Shown here: piece after piece, positions 52,401 to 62,600 of the stretch | How positions within the stretch are numbered: position 1 is the first letter of the stretch | How the letters are laid out: each line of letters opens with the position of its first letter | Origin: Siphonodentalium dalli | Lineage: Eukaryota > Mollusca > Scaphopoda > Gadilida > Siphonodentaliidae | Reading direction: 5' to 3' | Assembly: GCA_032622095.1 (NCBI GenBank) | Contig: CP136069.1 | Span: 12,816,450 to 12,880,449, forward strand | Length of the DNA: 64,000 nucleotides | Notes under the pieces: generated by a model | Told to the model about the DNA's origin: nothing | Seen by the model: the letters and a program-made list of their open reading frames with translations, nothing else | Databases searched by the model: none | Translations under genes and position numbers: made by a program

Positions 52401-52712
52401 AAACACCTGGCTCGCCCTGCTATGTGTATTTGTGGGAATTCCTCTCAAGCGAGTGACGTATTTACTATAATAACTGTCAAACTTTGATAATTATTCAATA
52501 AACCCGATGATATTATATACCTGCCTGCAATTGGGAATTTGGTGGTTGAAAATTGGGAATAAAAGTGCCTTTTTCCCATTGGGAATGGGGCCGTTTACCG
52601 GACCCTGAGGACACCTAAAAAAATCCCTGGGCATAGATTGTTATTAAAACCGTACATCAAGGCACTATAAAAAAAATAATCGGTGACTCGAAAATTAAGT
52701 GGGCCCTTAACC
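52401..52712. other. Unassigned intron sequence
   Basis: No exon recognised; contains repeated TTGGGAAT motifs. Confidence 0.4.
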
Positions 52713-52718
52713 ATTCCA

Positions 52719-52947
52719 TGACTGGAGCTTCCTGAAATTTTGCGAAAACTCTGTGCCATTCTCTTATCCACAGGGAACCTCACATATATAACAGAATGCA
52801 TTGGCATAACAATATTTACCTTGACCTTGTAAGTCAGTGCATTGTCTTATATATGTGAGGCTCCCGATGGGAAATTTGCATATATAAGAGAATGCACTGG
52901 CAAATGGTCTTTAATGCTGCACCAGCACAGCTCCCTTCATGAAAGGG
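52719..52947. mobile_element. TTAA MITE type III, degraded
   Basis: TTAACCATTCCATGACTGG to CCTTCATGAAAGGGTTA; core hairpins are reduced. Confidence 0.75.
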
Positions 52948-53123
52948 TTATAAAAAATCAGTCGGGTTCATTTGAATATATCTAGAAAAGGACTTTGCAC
53001 TATTTGATTCCACTTGAGACAACAACACAGAATTTAGTTTCAACTGTTCAGAAGTTATATATTCATTGAAGGGTGAGGGATATCAGTAAGTGACTTCTGC
53101 ACTGGTCCCCCCAATCCCTTTGT

Positions 53124-53560
53124 CAAGTCAGGAAATAGTGTGTCTGACATTTGCAAAATGAGGTCCCCCAGATGGTGATGTAGTGATGCTACCCCGCACA
53201 TCGGGCTAGCATCACCAAATTCACCCTCTGGGGACCTCATTCTGCTTAGGCCTCATCTTCTGGGAAATATCTATAGTATCAAATTAACATTGTTTTTAGT
53301 TACGTTTTCCCATCTGGGAAGTTTCTATATCCCCCAGAATGTAAAATCCATAATCGAGGTGCCCAATGGGTGATCATCAACAACTTCAACTTGGGAACTT
53401 CAATCTGATCCTAGGTCTACCATAGCAGTTGAGGGCCTAAGCAGAATGAGGTCCCCAGAGGGTGAATTTAGTGATGCTAGCCCACTGTGCGGGATAGCGT
53501 CACTAAATTCACCCTCTGGGGACCTCATTCTGCAAATGACACATGCTATTTGCAGGCTTG
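53124..53560. mobile_element. hAT-like MITE, full length
   Basis: CAAGTCAGGAAATAGTG to GCTATTTGCAGGCTTG with two hairpins and a long spacer. Flanking repeats are not evident. Confidence 0.88.
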
Positions 53561-54689
53561 TCTGCAGTATAATACTATGCTATATTTGATGGTAAGAACT
53601 AGAATGCACTAAGAGAGATGCCAACGTGCGCAAAAATGTAATAAACAATAATTTAAAAAATAATTTCACTGTATTTTACTTAATTTATTTAATTTAATGT
53701 TAGCAAAAAAAGACAATTACCATTTCTCATTTCATCACAGATAAAAGGCAAATTACTATATTAATCATTTAAGTAATTAAAACCAATTCCATGTTGCCGA
53801 AAGTATGAGACTTTAATATCGATTACATTTTTTCAGCGGCATATTTTCATTTTCCGATAGTCAAAGTTGACCAAAGGAGCAATTATAAGAAATAATTAAT
53901 ACCATTTGTGTAAATATTGATAGCAGCCAATATGCAACAATAAAAATCAATAATTAATCAATAACGATCATTTTATGTAATAATAAACTCTTCAAACGGT
54001 GTTTGTGTCAACAAATGCGTTTTGTTTTGTGTTACGTCATTCGTCGTATTTGACCCGGAACTCGGCTGAAGGTTAGGCTATTCAGCTTATTGCGTCGAAT
54101 TACAAAATCGCGTTTTGAATGTCTCCTTTCCCGCACGATAAAAAGAGGTCTTCGCACGAACCAAAAATGATAAAACTTCCAAATTATAAGTAAAAATACC
54201 CAAAATGAAGGAGTCTATGTAGATCCCGAAGGAGTCTATAGACTCTTTGATGTAGAGTTCTGATGGAGAAAATGTATGTTGATCTATTTTTGTCATAACT
54301 CTGACGTATTTTGACCTGGGAGAAAAAATCGAAATCGAGGCTCACTACGAGCATGCCAGTTTTAAATATAGAAACAGGGAATCCCGACAAATGGCGATAT
54401 CGGCGACAAACAAATAATCGAAAACAACACATAAAATAAACATAGCAAAAACGCGGCACAGTAAAAAATGTCAGAACGCCACAAGGTTTTACGTCGTTTT
54501 TGGTGACGTCATGGAGTGAAACGGAGTAGGGTGACACCAACGTACCTACGAATCTGTCTGATCGCCATACTGTTGCGCGAGCGCACGTAAAAATGGAAAC
54601 TTCAAGTGTTGTTTTCTGTCCAAAGTTTACAAGGAAAAGAATAAATTGGGAAAAAATATTATTTCTTTGTTTTAGGCATGTCCTGACCT
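53561..54689. other. Unassigned intron sequence with promoter-like motifs
   Basis: It contains TTACGTCATTCGTCG near 54033 and GGTGACGTCATGG (CRE) near 54500, with CpG enrichment between 54000 and 54600. A 179-codon minus-strand frame (54723-54184) starts in the minisatellite and reads no recognisable domain, so it is not called. Confidence 0.4.
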
Positions 54690-55320
54690 CGTCTAATGCC
54701 GTGTTTTGAATTTGTGGTGACACATTTGGTTAATGCCGTGTAATAAATTTGTGGTGATCGACACATTCGGTTAAATGCCATGTTTTTAATTTGTGGTGAC
54801 ACATTGCGATAAATGCCATGTTTTGAATTTGTGGTGACACTTTGGGTTAAATGTTGTGTTTTGAATTTGTTGTGACACATTCAGTTAAATGCCATGTTTT
54901 TAATTTGTGGTGACACTTTCAGTTAAATGTTGTGTTTTGAATTTGTGGTGACACATTCGGCTAAATGCCATGTTTTTAATTTGTAGTGACACATTCGGTT
55001 AAATGCCATGTTTTTAATTTGTGGTGACACATTCGGTTAAATGCCATGTTTTGAATTTGTGGTGACACATTTGGTTAAATGCCGTGTTTTTAATTTGTGG
55101 TGACACAGTCGGTTAAATGCCATGTTTTTAATTTGTGGTGACACATTCCGATAAATGCCAATGTGGTGACACATTCCGATAAATGCCATGTTTTGAATTT
55201 GTTGTGACACATTCAGTTAAATGCCATGTTTTTAATTTGTGGTGACACATTTAGTTAAATGCCCTGTTTTTAATTTGTGGTGACACATTCGGTTAAATGC
55301 CGTGTTTTGAATTTGGTTAC
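54690..55320. repeat. 38-bp minisatellite
   Basis: About 16 units of ATGCCATGTTTTGAATTTG and TGGTGACACATTCGGTTAA, with TTTTTAAT and TTTTGAAT variants interleaved. Confidence 0.92.
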
Positions 55321-55349
55321 TAAATTTTGTTTTCATCTTATGTCTCAAG

Positions 55350-55776
55350 CAAGCCTGGACATAGTGTGTCTGTCATTTACAGAATGAGGTCCTCAGAGGG
55401 TTAATTTAGTGATGCTACCCCGCATAGCAGGCTAACATCACCAAATTCCACCTCTGATGACCTCGTTCTGCTTAGTTTCTATAGCCTCAAGTTAACATTG
55501 TTTTTAGTTACTTTTTCCCTTCTGTTCAGTTTCAATATCCACTAATTTGCAGAAGATAAAATGCATAATCAAAGTGACTACAATGGGTGAACATCACTAA
55601 CTTCAACTGGGAAACTTCAATCTGATCCTAGGTCTCCAATAACAGTTGAGGCCTAAGCAGAAAGAGGTCCCCAGAGGGTGAATTAGGTGGTGCTAGACCT
55701 CTATGTGGTATAGCATCACTAAATTCACCCTCCGGGGACCTCATTCTGAAATTGTCAAACACTAAATTGAGACTTG
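55350..55776. mobile_element. hAT-like MITE, full length (427 bp)
   Basis: Exact 8-bp direct repeats GTCTCAAG flank it (55342-55349, 55777-55784). Ends CAAGCCTGGACATAG and CTAAATTGAGACTTG. Confidence 0.92.
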
Positions 55777-55797
55777 GTCTCAAGTAATAAATAGAGG

Positions 55798-55954
55798 ATA
55801 TCCACACTTTTTCAGTGGATATGGGTTATATCTCATGAGTGATGACAAAACATTGAATTTCCACGAGTGGCTTTAGCCACGAGTGGAAATTCAAATGTTT
55901 TGTCATCACGAATGAGATTTAACCCATATCCACTGAAAAAGTGTGGATATTCTG
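55798..55954. repeat. Near-perfect 157-bp palindrome
   Basis: Arms of about 73 bp run from ATATCCACACTTTTTCAGTG through GTGATGACAAAACATT to CACGAGTGG around a CTTTAG apex. Very few mismatches, so it is a recent hairpin element or folded relic. Confidence 0.92.
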
Positions 55955-56150
55955 TTTTATTATATACTTTAGTTACTTGCCTATGGCCCCCAATGAATGT
56001 CAATACATAAGAAATTTCAAGCTGACACATTACGCCCAAAAAAATTGTCTCATATTTAAAACACTCAAAAAGTTTAGATTTTGTATATTTATTATATACT
56101 TTCGTTACTTGCCGATGGCCCCCGATGAATGTCAGTACATGATGTGTGCA
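55955..56150. repeat. Two direct copies of a 60-bp segment
   Basis: TTATTATATACTTTAGTTAC, TTGCCTATGGCCCCCAATG at about 55955 recur at 56088 as TTATTATATACTTTCGTTAC and TTGCCGATGGCCCCCGATG. Confidence 0.8.
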
Positions 56151-56429
56151 GGAAATCATTCACTATGAAGTATAAACTGACTACACACATGAGGTCCTCC
56201 CCTTAACCCCTCATATTTTGGCCTTAATTATGGAAATAAATCTAGAAGAAAAAAAAAATTAAGAATATTTTTTTAATTTCATTCAAAATTAAGAATTTTT
56301 TTATATTAATTTGTCTTTATTTCTTTCTTCCTGGTTGTGATGGGAATCTCGAAAAGCCAATCTGGCCCAGTTTATATCACAAATTTTCTCTCTCTCTCTT
56401 CATATATATATATCTCTCTCTCTGCACAG
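56151..56429. other. Intron end with CT and TA microsatellites
   Basis: TCTCTCTCTCTC and TATATATATA at 56386-56422 form the polypyrimidine tract ahead of CTCTGCACAG, the acceptor of exon 4. Confidence 0.6.
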
Positions 56430-56521
56430 GGAAGATCTGGTTTTGTTACACCGATGATAGCATCACCCAGTTCTGTTTGGTGAACTGTCACACAGGCCTG
56501 ATGAATGACGTCCAACTCAGG
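56430..56521 (+). CDS. TBC gene exon 4, propeller-like strands
   Basis: Acceptor TCTGCACAG ends at 56429; donor CTCAGG/GTAAGT follows 56521. The two leading bases complete the codon opened by exon 3 (Gly), and it leaves in phase 0. The peptide GKIWFCYTDDSITQFCLVN then CHTGLMNDVQLR alternates hydrophobic and polar residues, with a GKIWF...D..I..F.L strand-turn-strand pattern like a WD40-type or RhoGEF-associated propeller blade. No single blade is diagnostic, so the domain call is inference. It shows the TBC protein carries a C-terminal scaffold domain rather than ending at the TBC fold. Confidence 0.7.
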
Positions 56522-56579
56522 GTAAGTTTTTCTTGTTTTTTGTTTTATGCCAATTATGACAAAGTGGATGTCGGATATA

Positions 56580-56630
56580 TATTGCAGAATGAGGTCCCCA
56601 GAGGGTGAATTTAGTGATGCTACCCCGCTA
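56580..56630. mobile_element. hAT-like MITE, single arm fragment
   Basis: TTGCAGAATGAGGTCCCCAG to GATGCTACCCCGC, without partner arm. Confidence 0.7.
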
Positions 56631-56746
56631 TAGTAACTTCAAACGGGTTGCACAGACGCCACATTGGCTCACTGGCAGATAAAAACCAGCATGATAAGTT
56701 AACTGACAACCGGAAGGTGTGAACCCACGGCTATCTACAAGTAAAC

Positions 56747-56957
56747 CAAGCCTTGAAATAAGGTGCCTGTCAATTGCAGAATGAGGTCCCCAGAGGGTGA
56801 ATTTAGTGATGCTACCCCGCATACCAGGCTAGCATCACCAAATTCACCCTCTGGGGACCTCGTTCTGCTTACATCTCAGCAGAATGAGGTTCCCAGAGGG
56901 TGAATTTGGTGATGCTAGCCCGCTATGCAAATGACAGACACACTATTTCAAGGCTTG
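56747..56957. mobile_element. hAT-like MITE, short form with internal deletion
   Basis: CAAGCCTTGAAATAAG to CTATTTCAAGGCTTG, flanked by AAGTAAAC and AAGTCAAC (7 of 8 match). The second hairpin lacks its returning arm. Confidence 0.88.
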
Positions 56958-57254
56958 AAGTCAACAAAGGAATACAGTAAAACTGCTGATTGTTATTATA
57001 CATATAATTTTTCACATGATAAGAGTATAAGATAGGTGAATGCGTGTCGTGATAGAAGAGGAGAGTAGCTGTAAGACATATTAAAGAGAAGGGGGTGTTT
57101 ACGGTTCTGGTGCCCAATTTGTACAGGTACAGGTTTCCTCGTCCATCATGATAAATTTTGTGAGGCATGATCCAGAAGAAAAAATAGGAAGGTTTTTTTA
57201 TTTAGTGATATGTAACTATTATGAGACACTGAAATGAGAAATTGATGAATATGT

Positions 57255-57434
57255 ACAGTAATGCTCTAAGTAATCAACTTCTTAACCACAGCAGAATTAT
57301 GGGTAACTTTTCAGGATTTAGTCGGAAATATGGCTTGTTGCCATTCATCGGAAAGCTCTCGGGGAGAAGGTTAAGGAGTCGATTACTTAGGGCCATAATT
57401 CTGCTGTGGTTATGGAGTTGATTAATTAATTACT
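57255..57434. mobile_element. Family A MITE, rearranged right arm
   Basis: The left arm is complete to CTCTCGGGGAGA. Then GGTTAAGGAGTCGATTACTT and AGGGCCATAATTCTGCTGTG appear out of order, as if the right terminus was duplicated. Confidence 0.8.
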
Positions 57435-57516
57435 GTAGGTCCGGCATAACATAATGCACTGTCTGATCCTTAGTCTTATTGGGACAGTCATAGCTCTATT
57501 TCCCTTTTGTTTTCAG

Positions 57517-57614
57517 ATTGATTCACCAGTGCTGTGCATGGCAACATTTGAAGAGAAGATTATTGTAGTTGGTCTACTATCCTGGGTTATATCTGCCTAC
57601 CACACTGAAACCAG
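57517..57614 (+). CDS. TBC gene exon 5, propeller-like strands
   Basis: Acceptor TTGTTTTCAG ends at 57516; donor CCAG/GTATGT follows 57614. It enters in phase 0, as exon 4 requires, and leaves after two bases of a codon. The peptide IDSPVLCMATFEEKIIVVGL then LSWVISAYHTET again shows paired strands (VLCMAT, KIIVVG, WVISAYH), typical of a propeller blade, and continues exon 4. The next exon must supply one base to complete Arg or Ser. The exon-like segment at 58771 does not fit that phase without an early stop, so the true next exon is not identified here. Confidence 0.72.
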
Positions 57615-57791
57615 GTATGTATTGTCTATGTTTATATTGTTCGGACAAAAACTAAATTTTTATTATTTGACACCAACCCACGTTGTTTTAATTTCAGTCT
57701 TGAAATTAACCCTTTCATGACCCATAGAGATCCCCACATAGACTGCAGCAGATGACACTCTGTAGTACAGCTGATGGTGTCATTGTCTTAA

Positions 57792-58141
57792 CCCTTTACC
57801 CAACAGAACGGCACTGTGCCAATGCATTCTCTTATATATGCAGGTCGACCATAGGTCGCCTCGCATATATAAGAGAATGCATTGGTTTAACACATATTAA
57901 AAATGATAAAATTGTCACAGAATGTAGAAAAATATTATTAAAATTGTTTTGGGCCAATGCATTCTCTTATATATGTGAGGCGACCATATGGCACAGGGCA
58001 TAACTGTAACCATCACGATGTGGTCACTGAACTGGTTCCAATGATATCCGTATTTGTATATTGTTATTGAGACAGACCGAAGATATTTTAGGCTGTTGAA
58101 GCTTTATTTGGGCGTTTTTGGCCGTTTTGTTGGGTAAAGGG
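57792..58141. mobile_element. TTAA MITE type II
   Basis: CCCTTTACCCAACAGAACGG to TTTTGTTGGGTAAAGG with TTAA at 57788-57791 and 58142-58145; left core hairpin full, right one truncated. Confidence 0.92.
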
Positions 58142-58145
58142 TTAA

Positions 58146-58546
58146 GGCATGGATCACATTCATAGCCAGCTTTTTAAATAGATCACAAATGTAGCCAGCT
58201 TTTCATATTCATGAGAGCCTCAATGAACAAGATTAGGTTAATCTCATTGTTCTGAATTGATGGATGAAAAACAACTTGAATTTTAATTTGATATTAGTTC
58301 ATCTAATAATCTAACATTTCTGATCAATGTCGTTAGAGTGCTCCAATTATATTCTAATATAAGTTGATAAATGAAGTCAGTTTTGGAGAATGACGTCGAC
58401 ATTTTAGTCATGAGCGCGATGACGTCATATTTCGATCCATATAAAGCGTGCAATTAGAAAAGCTGGCTATGTATGTGATCGCCGGTGAAAAGCTGGCTAC
58501 ATTTGTGAACCATTTAAAAAGCTGGCTACGAATGTGACCGGAGCCT
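58146..58546. mobile_element. Inverted-repeat element with AGCTGGCTA subrepeats
   Basis: Terminal inverted repeats of about 55 bp each contain two AGCTGGCTA(C/T) units (left: CACATTCATAGCCAGC, CACAAATGTAGCCAGC; right: the reverse complement plus a third unit). Inside, GATGACGTCATATTTCG and CCATATAAAGC give a CRE followed by a TATA-like box. No transposase. Confidence 0.8.
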
Positions 58547-58644
58547 TGTGACAATGACCCCATCGACTGTAGTACATGCTTCCACCTGTGTGAGGCTCCC
58601 TGTGGGTTAAACATTAAACTTTATAATATCGCCTCAGTTTTTAA

Positions 58645-59018
58645 CCCTTTCGTGACGGGAGCTGCGCTTGTGCAGCATTAAAGACCCTGTGCCAGTGCAT
58701 TCTCTTATATATGCGAGTCTCCCAAGGGCATCAACTAAGAAGCATATGTTTTACATGCACTGTGTTTCAGTTTTCAATGTTATATTATAAACTTCCCTGT
58801 TGCAACATCAAAAAGTTCCCAGGTTTTGAACTGGTGGAGTATGATTTTAACGGGCGTATAGAGATTCGTGACATGATCTTACAAGATCAAGGTAAATACT
58901 GTTAGGCCAATGCATTCTCTTATATATGCGAGGTTCCCTATGGGAGACTCGCATATGTAACAGAATGCCTTGGCACAGGTTTTTCGGAAAATTTCTGTAA
59001 TCTCCAGTCATGGAAGAG
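58645..59018. mobile_element. TTAA MITE type III carrying an exon-like insert
   Basis: CCCTTTCGTGACGGGAGC to CTCCAGTCATGGAAGAG with TTAA at 58641-58644 and 59019-59022. The left core hairpin is cut at TCTCCCAAGGGCA; the right one is complete. Between them lies the segment at about 58735-58900. Confidence 0.8.
58771..58891 (+). pseudogene. Exon-like segment inside a TTAA MITE
   Basis: It is preceded by an acceptor-like CACTGTGTTTCAG and ends at a donor-like CAAG/GTAAAT. The frame reads SMLYYKLPCCNIKKFPGFE then LVEYDFNGRIEIRD and MILQDQG. A related copy of its first two thirds occurs at 35312-35394. Phase does not fit TBC exon 5: completing that codon here gives a stop. Position between the two hairpins of a MITE suggests a captured coding fragment. 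Alternatively it is part of an unknown element's ORF. No protein family is recognised. Both copies are in plus orientation relative to the window. Confidence 0.45.
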
Positions 59019-59074
59019 TTAAACTTTTTCCACATGTCTTATAATTTCTAAATGTCTAACTGTTGTGTACCGGA

Positions 59075-59225
59075 CAAGCCTTGATATAGTGTGTCTGTCA
59101 TTTGCAGAATGAGGTCCCCAGAGAATGAATTTAGTGATGCTAGCCCGCTATGCGGGGTAGCATCACTAAATTCACCCTCTGGGAACCTCATTCTGCAAAT
59201 GACAGACACACTATTTCAAGGCTTG
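59075..59225. mobile_element. hAT-like MITE, single-hairpin form (151 bp)
   Basis: CAAGCCTTGATATAGTG to CTATTTCAAGGCTTG enclosing one hairpin with arms GAATGAGGTCCCCAGAG; the shortest complete family B form here. Confidence 0.9.
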
Positions 59226-59256
59226 AAACTGAACTGTCTTCCCCATGGCCTAAGTT

Positions 59257-59548
59257 CAAGCCTGAATTTAGTGTGTCTGACATTTGCAGAATGAGGTCCC
59301 CAGAGGGTGAATTTAGTGACACTATCTTGCATAGCGGGCTATTGTCATTAAATTCACCCTATTGGGACCTCATTCTGCTTAGGCCTCATCTTGTGGGAAG
59401 TATTTATCAACTCAAATTAACATTGTTTTTAGTTACTTTTTCCCTTCGAGATGACTATAATGGATGAACATCACCAACATCATCTGGGGAACTTCATTAT
59501 GATCCTAGCTCACTCAACAGCAAATGAGGCCTAAGCAGAATGAGGTCT
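59257..59548. mobile_element. hAT-like MITE, left portion
   Basis: CAAGCCTGAATTTAGTG, first hairpin, spacer AACATTGTTTTTAGTTAC to AAGCAGAATGAGGTC, then broken by the core-hairpin element. Its second hairpin resumes at 63920. Confidence 0.85.
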
Positions 59549-59645
59549 CTGTGCCAATGCATTCTCTTATATATGCGAGTCGACCATAGGTCGCCTCGCA
59601 TATATAAGAGAATGCATTGGCCTAACATTTTTGATCATTTCTTAT

Positions 59646-62600
59646 TAGCTCAACTTTACTTTGTAAAGTTTGAGCTATTGCCATGGCTTGGTATCCGTCG
59701 TCTGTGTGTGTGTGCGTGTGTGCGTGTGTGATTCGTCAACAATTTCCTTTGGCACAGGCTACAGTTCGTACCTTTGGCCAGCAGCCATCTTGGATTTTAC
59801 TCTTTGTATGACTAAATTCTTTAGCACGGGCTACAGGTCGTACCTTTAGTCTGATCATCATAAATATTTTCATGGGTGTTAACAATGACATGTAGATGGG
59901 AACGAGTAATGTTGGTGTCATTCGGCCCAAAAACATAGCCGCCAGCAGCCATCTTGGATTTTACTCTTTGTGTGACTAAATCCTTTAGCACAGGCTACAG
60001 GTCGTACCTTTAGTCTGATCATCATAAATTTTGTCATGGATGTTAACAATGAAATGTAGATGGGAACGAGCCATTTTGGGGTCATTCGGCTGAAAAACAT
60101 GGCCGCCAGCAGCCATCTTGTATTTTACTCTTTCTATGACTAAATCCTTTAGCACGGGCTACATGTCGTACCTTTAGTCTGATCATCATAAAATTTATCA
60201 TTAATGTTAATAATGACATGTAGATGGGAACGAGTCATCTTGGGGTCATTCGGCCAAAAAACATGGCCGCCAGCAGCCATCTTGGATTTTACTCTTTGTA
60301 TGACTAAATCCTTTAGCACGGGCTACAGGTCGTACCTTTAGTTTGATCATCATAAAATTTGTCATGGATGTTAACAATGGCATGTAGATGGGAATGAGTA
60401 ATTTTGGGGTCATTCGGATGAAAAACATGGCCGCCAGTGGCCATCTTTGATTTCAAAATTCAATCCATTAGCACGGGCTACAGGTCGTACTGTTTATCTG
60501 ATCATCATAAAATTTGTCTTGGATGTTAATATTGACATGTAGATGGGAACGAGTCATTTGGGGGTCATTCAGCATAAAACATGGCCGCCAGCTGCCATCT
60601 TGGATTTTACTCTGTGTATGACTAAATCCTTTACTGCTCATTTTTAGCTCAACTTTACTTTGTAAAGTTTGAGCTATTGCCATGGCTTGGTATCCGTCGT
60701 CCGTGTGTGTGTGTGTGCGTGATGCGTCAACAATTTCCTTTAGCACGGGCTACAGTTCGTACCTTTGGTCCGATTATTATGAAATTTGTCATGGATATTG
60801 ACATTGACATGTAAATTCAATCCATTAGCACGGGCTACAGGCCGTACCGTTTGTCTTATTGTCATGAAATTTGTCATGGATGTTAATATTGACATGTAGA
60901 TGGGAACGAGTAATTTTTGGGTCATTTGGCCAAAAAACATGGCCGCCGGCAGCCATCTTAGATTTTACTCTTTGCATGACTAAATCCTTTGACACGGGCT
61001 ACAGGTCGTACCTTTAGTCAGATCATCATAAAATTTGTCATGGATGTTAACAATGACATGTAGATGGGAACGAGTCTTTTTTGGGTCATTCGGGCAAAAA
61101 ACATGGCCGCCAGCAGCCATCTTGGATTTTACTCTTTGTATGACTAAATCCTTTAGCACGGGCTACAGGTCGTACCTTTAGTCTGATCATCATGAAATTT
61201 GTAATAGCTGTTGAAATTAGAATGTAGATGGGAACGAGTCGTTTTGGGGTCATTCGGACAAAAAAACATGGCCACCAGCATCCATCTCTGATTTAAAAAT
61301 TTAATCCATTAGCACAGGCCACAGGTCGTACTGTTCGTCTGATCATCATGAAATTTGTCATGGATGTTAATATTGACATGTAGATGGGAACGAGTAATTT
61401 TGGGGTCATTCGGCCAAAAAACATGGCCGCCAGCAGCCATCTTGGATTTTACTCTTTGTATGACTAAATTCTTTAGCACAGGCTACATGTCGTACCTTTA
61501 GTCTGATCATCATAAAATTTGTCATGGATGTTAACAATGACATGTAGATGGGAACGTGTCATTTTGGGGTCATTCGGCCAAAAAACATGGCCGCCAGCAG
61601 CCATCTTGGATTTTACTCTTTGTATGACTAAATCATTTAGCACGGGTTACAGGTCCTACTTTTAGTCTGATCATCATAAAATTTGTCATGAATGTTAATA
61701 TAAATGACATGTAGATGGGAAGGAGTCATTTTGGGGTCATTCGGCCAAAAAACATGGCCACCAGAAGCCATCTTGGATTTTACTCTTTGTATGACTAAAT
61801 CATTTAGCACGGGCTACAGGTCGTACTTTTAGTCTGATCATCATAAATTTTTTTATGGCTGTTGAAATTGTAATGTAGATGGGAACGAGTCATTTTGGGG
61901 TCATTCGGATAAAAAACATGGCCGCCAGTGGCCATCTTTGATTTCAAAATTCAATCCATTAGCACAGGCTACAGGTCGTACCTTTAGTCTGATCATCATG
62001 AAATTTGACATGGATGTTAACAATGACATGTAGATGGGAACGAGTTATTTTGAGGTCATTCGGCCAAAAAACATGGCCGCCAGCAGCCATCTTGGATTTT
62101 ACTCTTTGTATGACTAGATCCTTTAGCACAGGCTACAGGTCGTACCTTTGGTCTGATCATCATAAAATTTGTCATGGATGTTAACAATGACATGTAGATG
62201 GGAACAAGTCATTTTGAGGTCATTCGGCCAAAAAACATGGCCGCCAGCAGCCATCTTGGATTTTACTCTTTGTATGACTAAATCATTTAGCACGGGCTAC
62301 AGGTCGTACTTTTAGTCTGATCATCATAAAAATTGTCATGAATGTTAATAATGACATGTAGATGGGAACGAGTCATTTTGGGGTCATTCGGCCAAAAAAC
62401 ATGGCCACCAGAAGCCATCTTGGATTTTACTCTTTGTATGACTAAATCCTTTAGCACGGACTACAGTCGTACCTTGAGTCTGATCGTCATGAAATTTTTC
62501 ATGGCTGTTGAAATTGGAATGTAGATGGGAACGAGTCATTTTGGGGTTATTTGGATGAAAAACATGGCCGCCAGCGGCCATCTTTGATTTCAAAATTCAA

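Noticed and set aside
54184-54723. 179-codon minus-strand frame
   Set aside because: It starts inside the minisatellite, shows no domain, and its composition matches the translated local base composition; left unannotated.
58771-58891. Sixth exon of the TBC gene
   Set aside because: Phase does not match exon 5 (the joined frame meets an early stop), and the segment lies inside a TTAA MITE with a relative at 35.3 kb.
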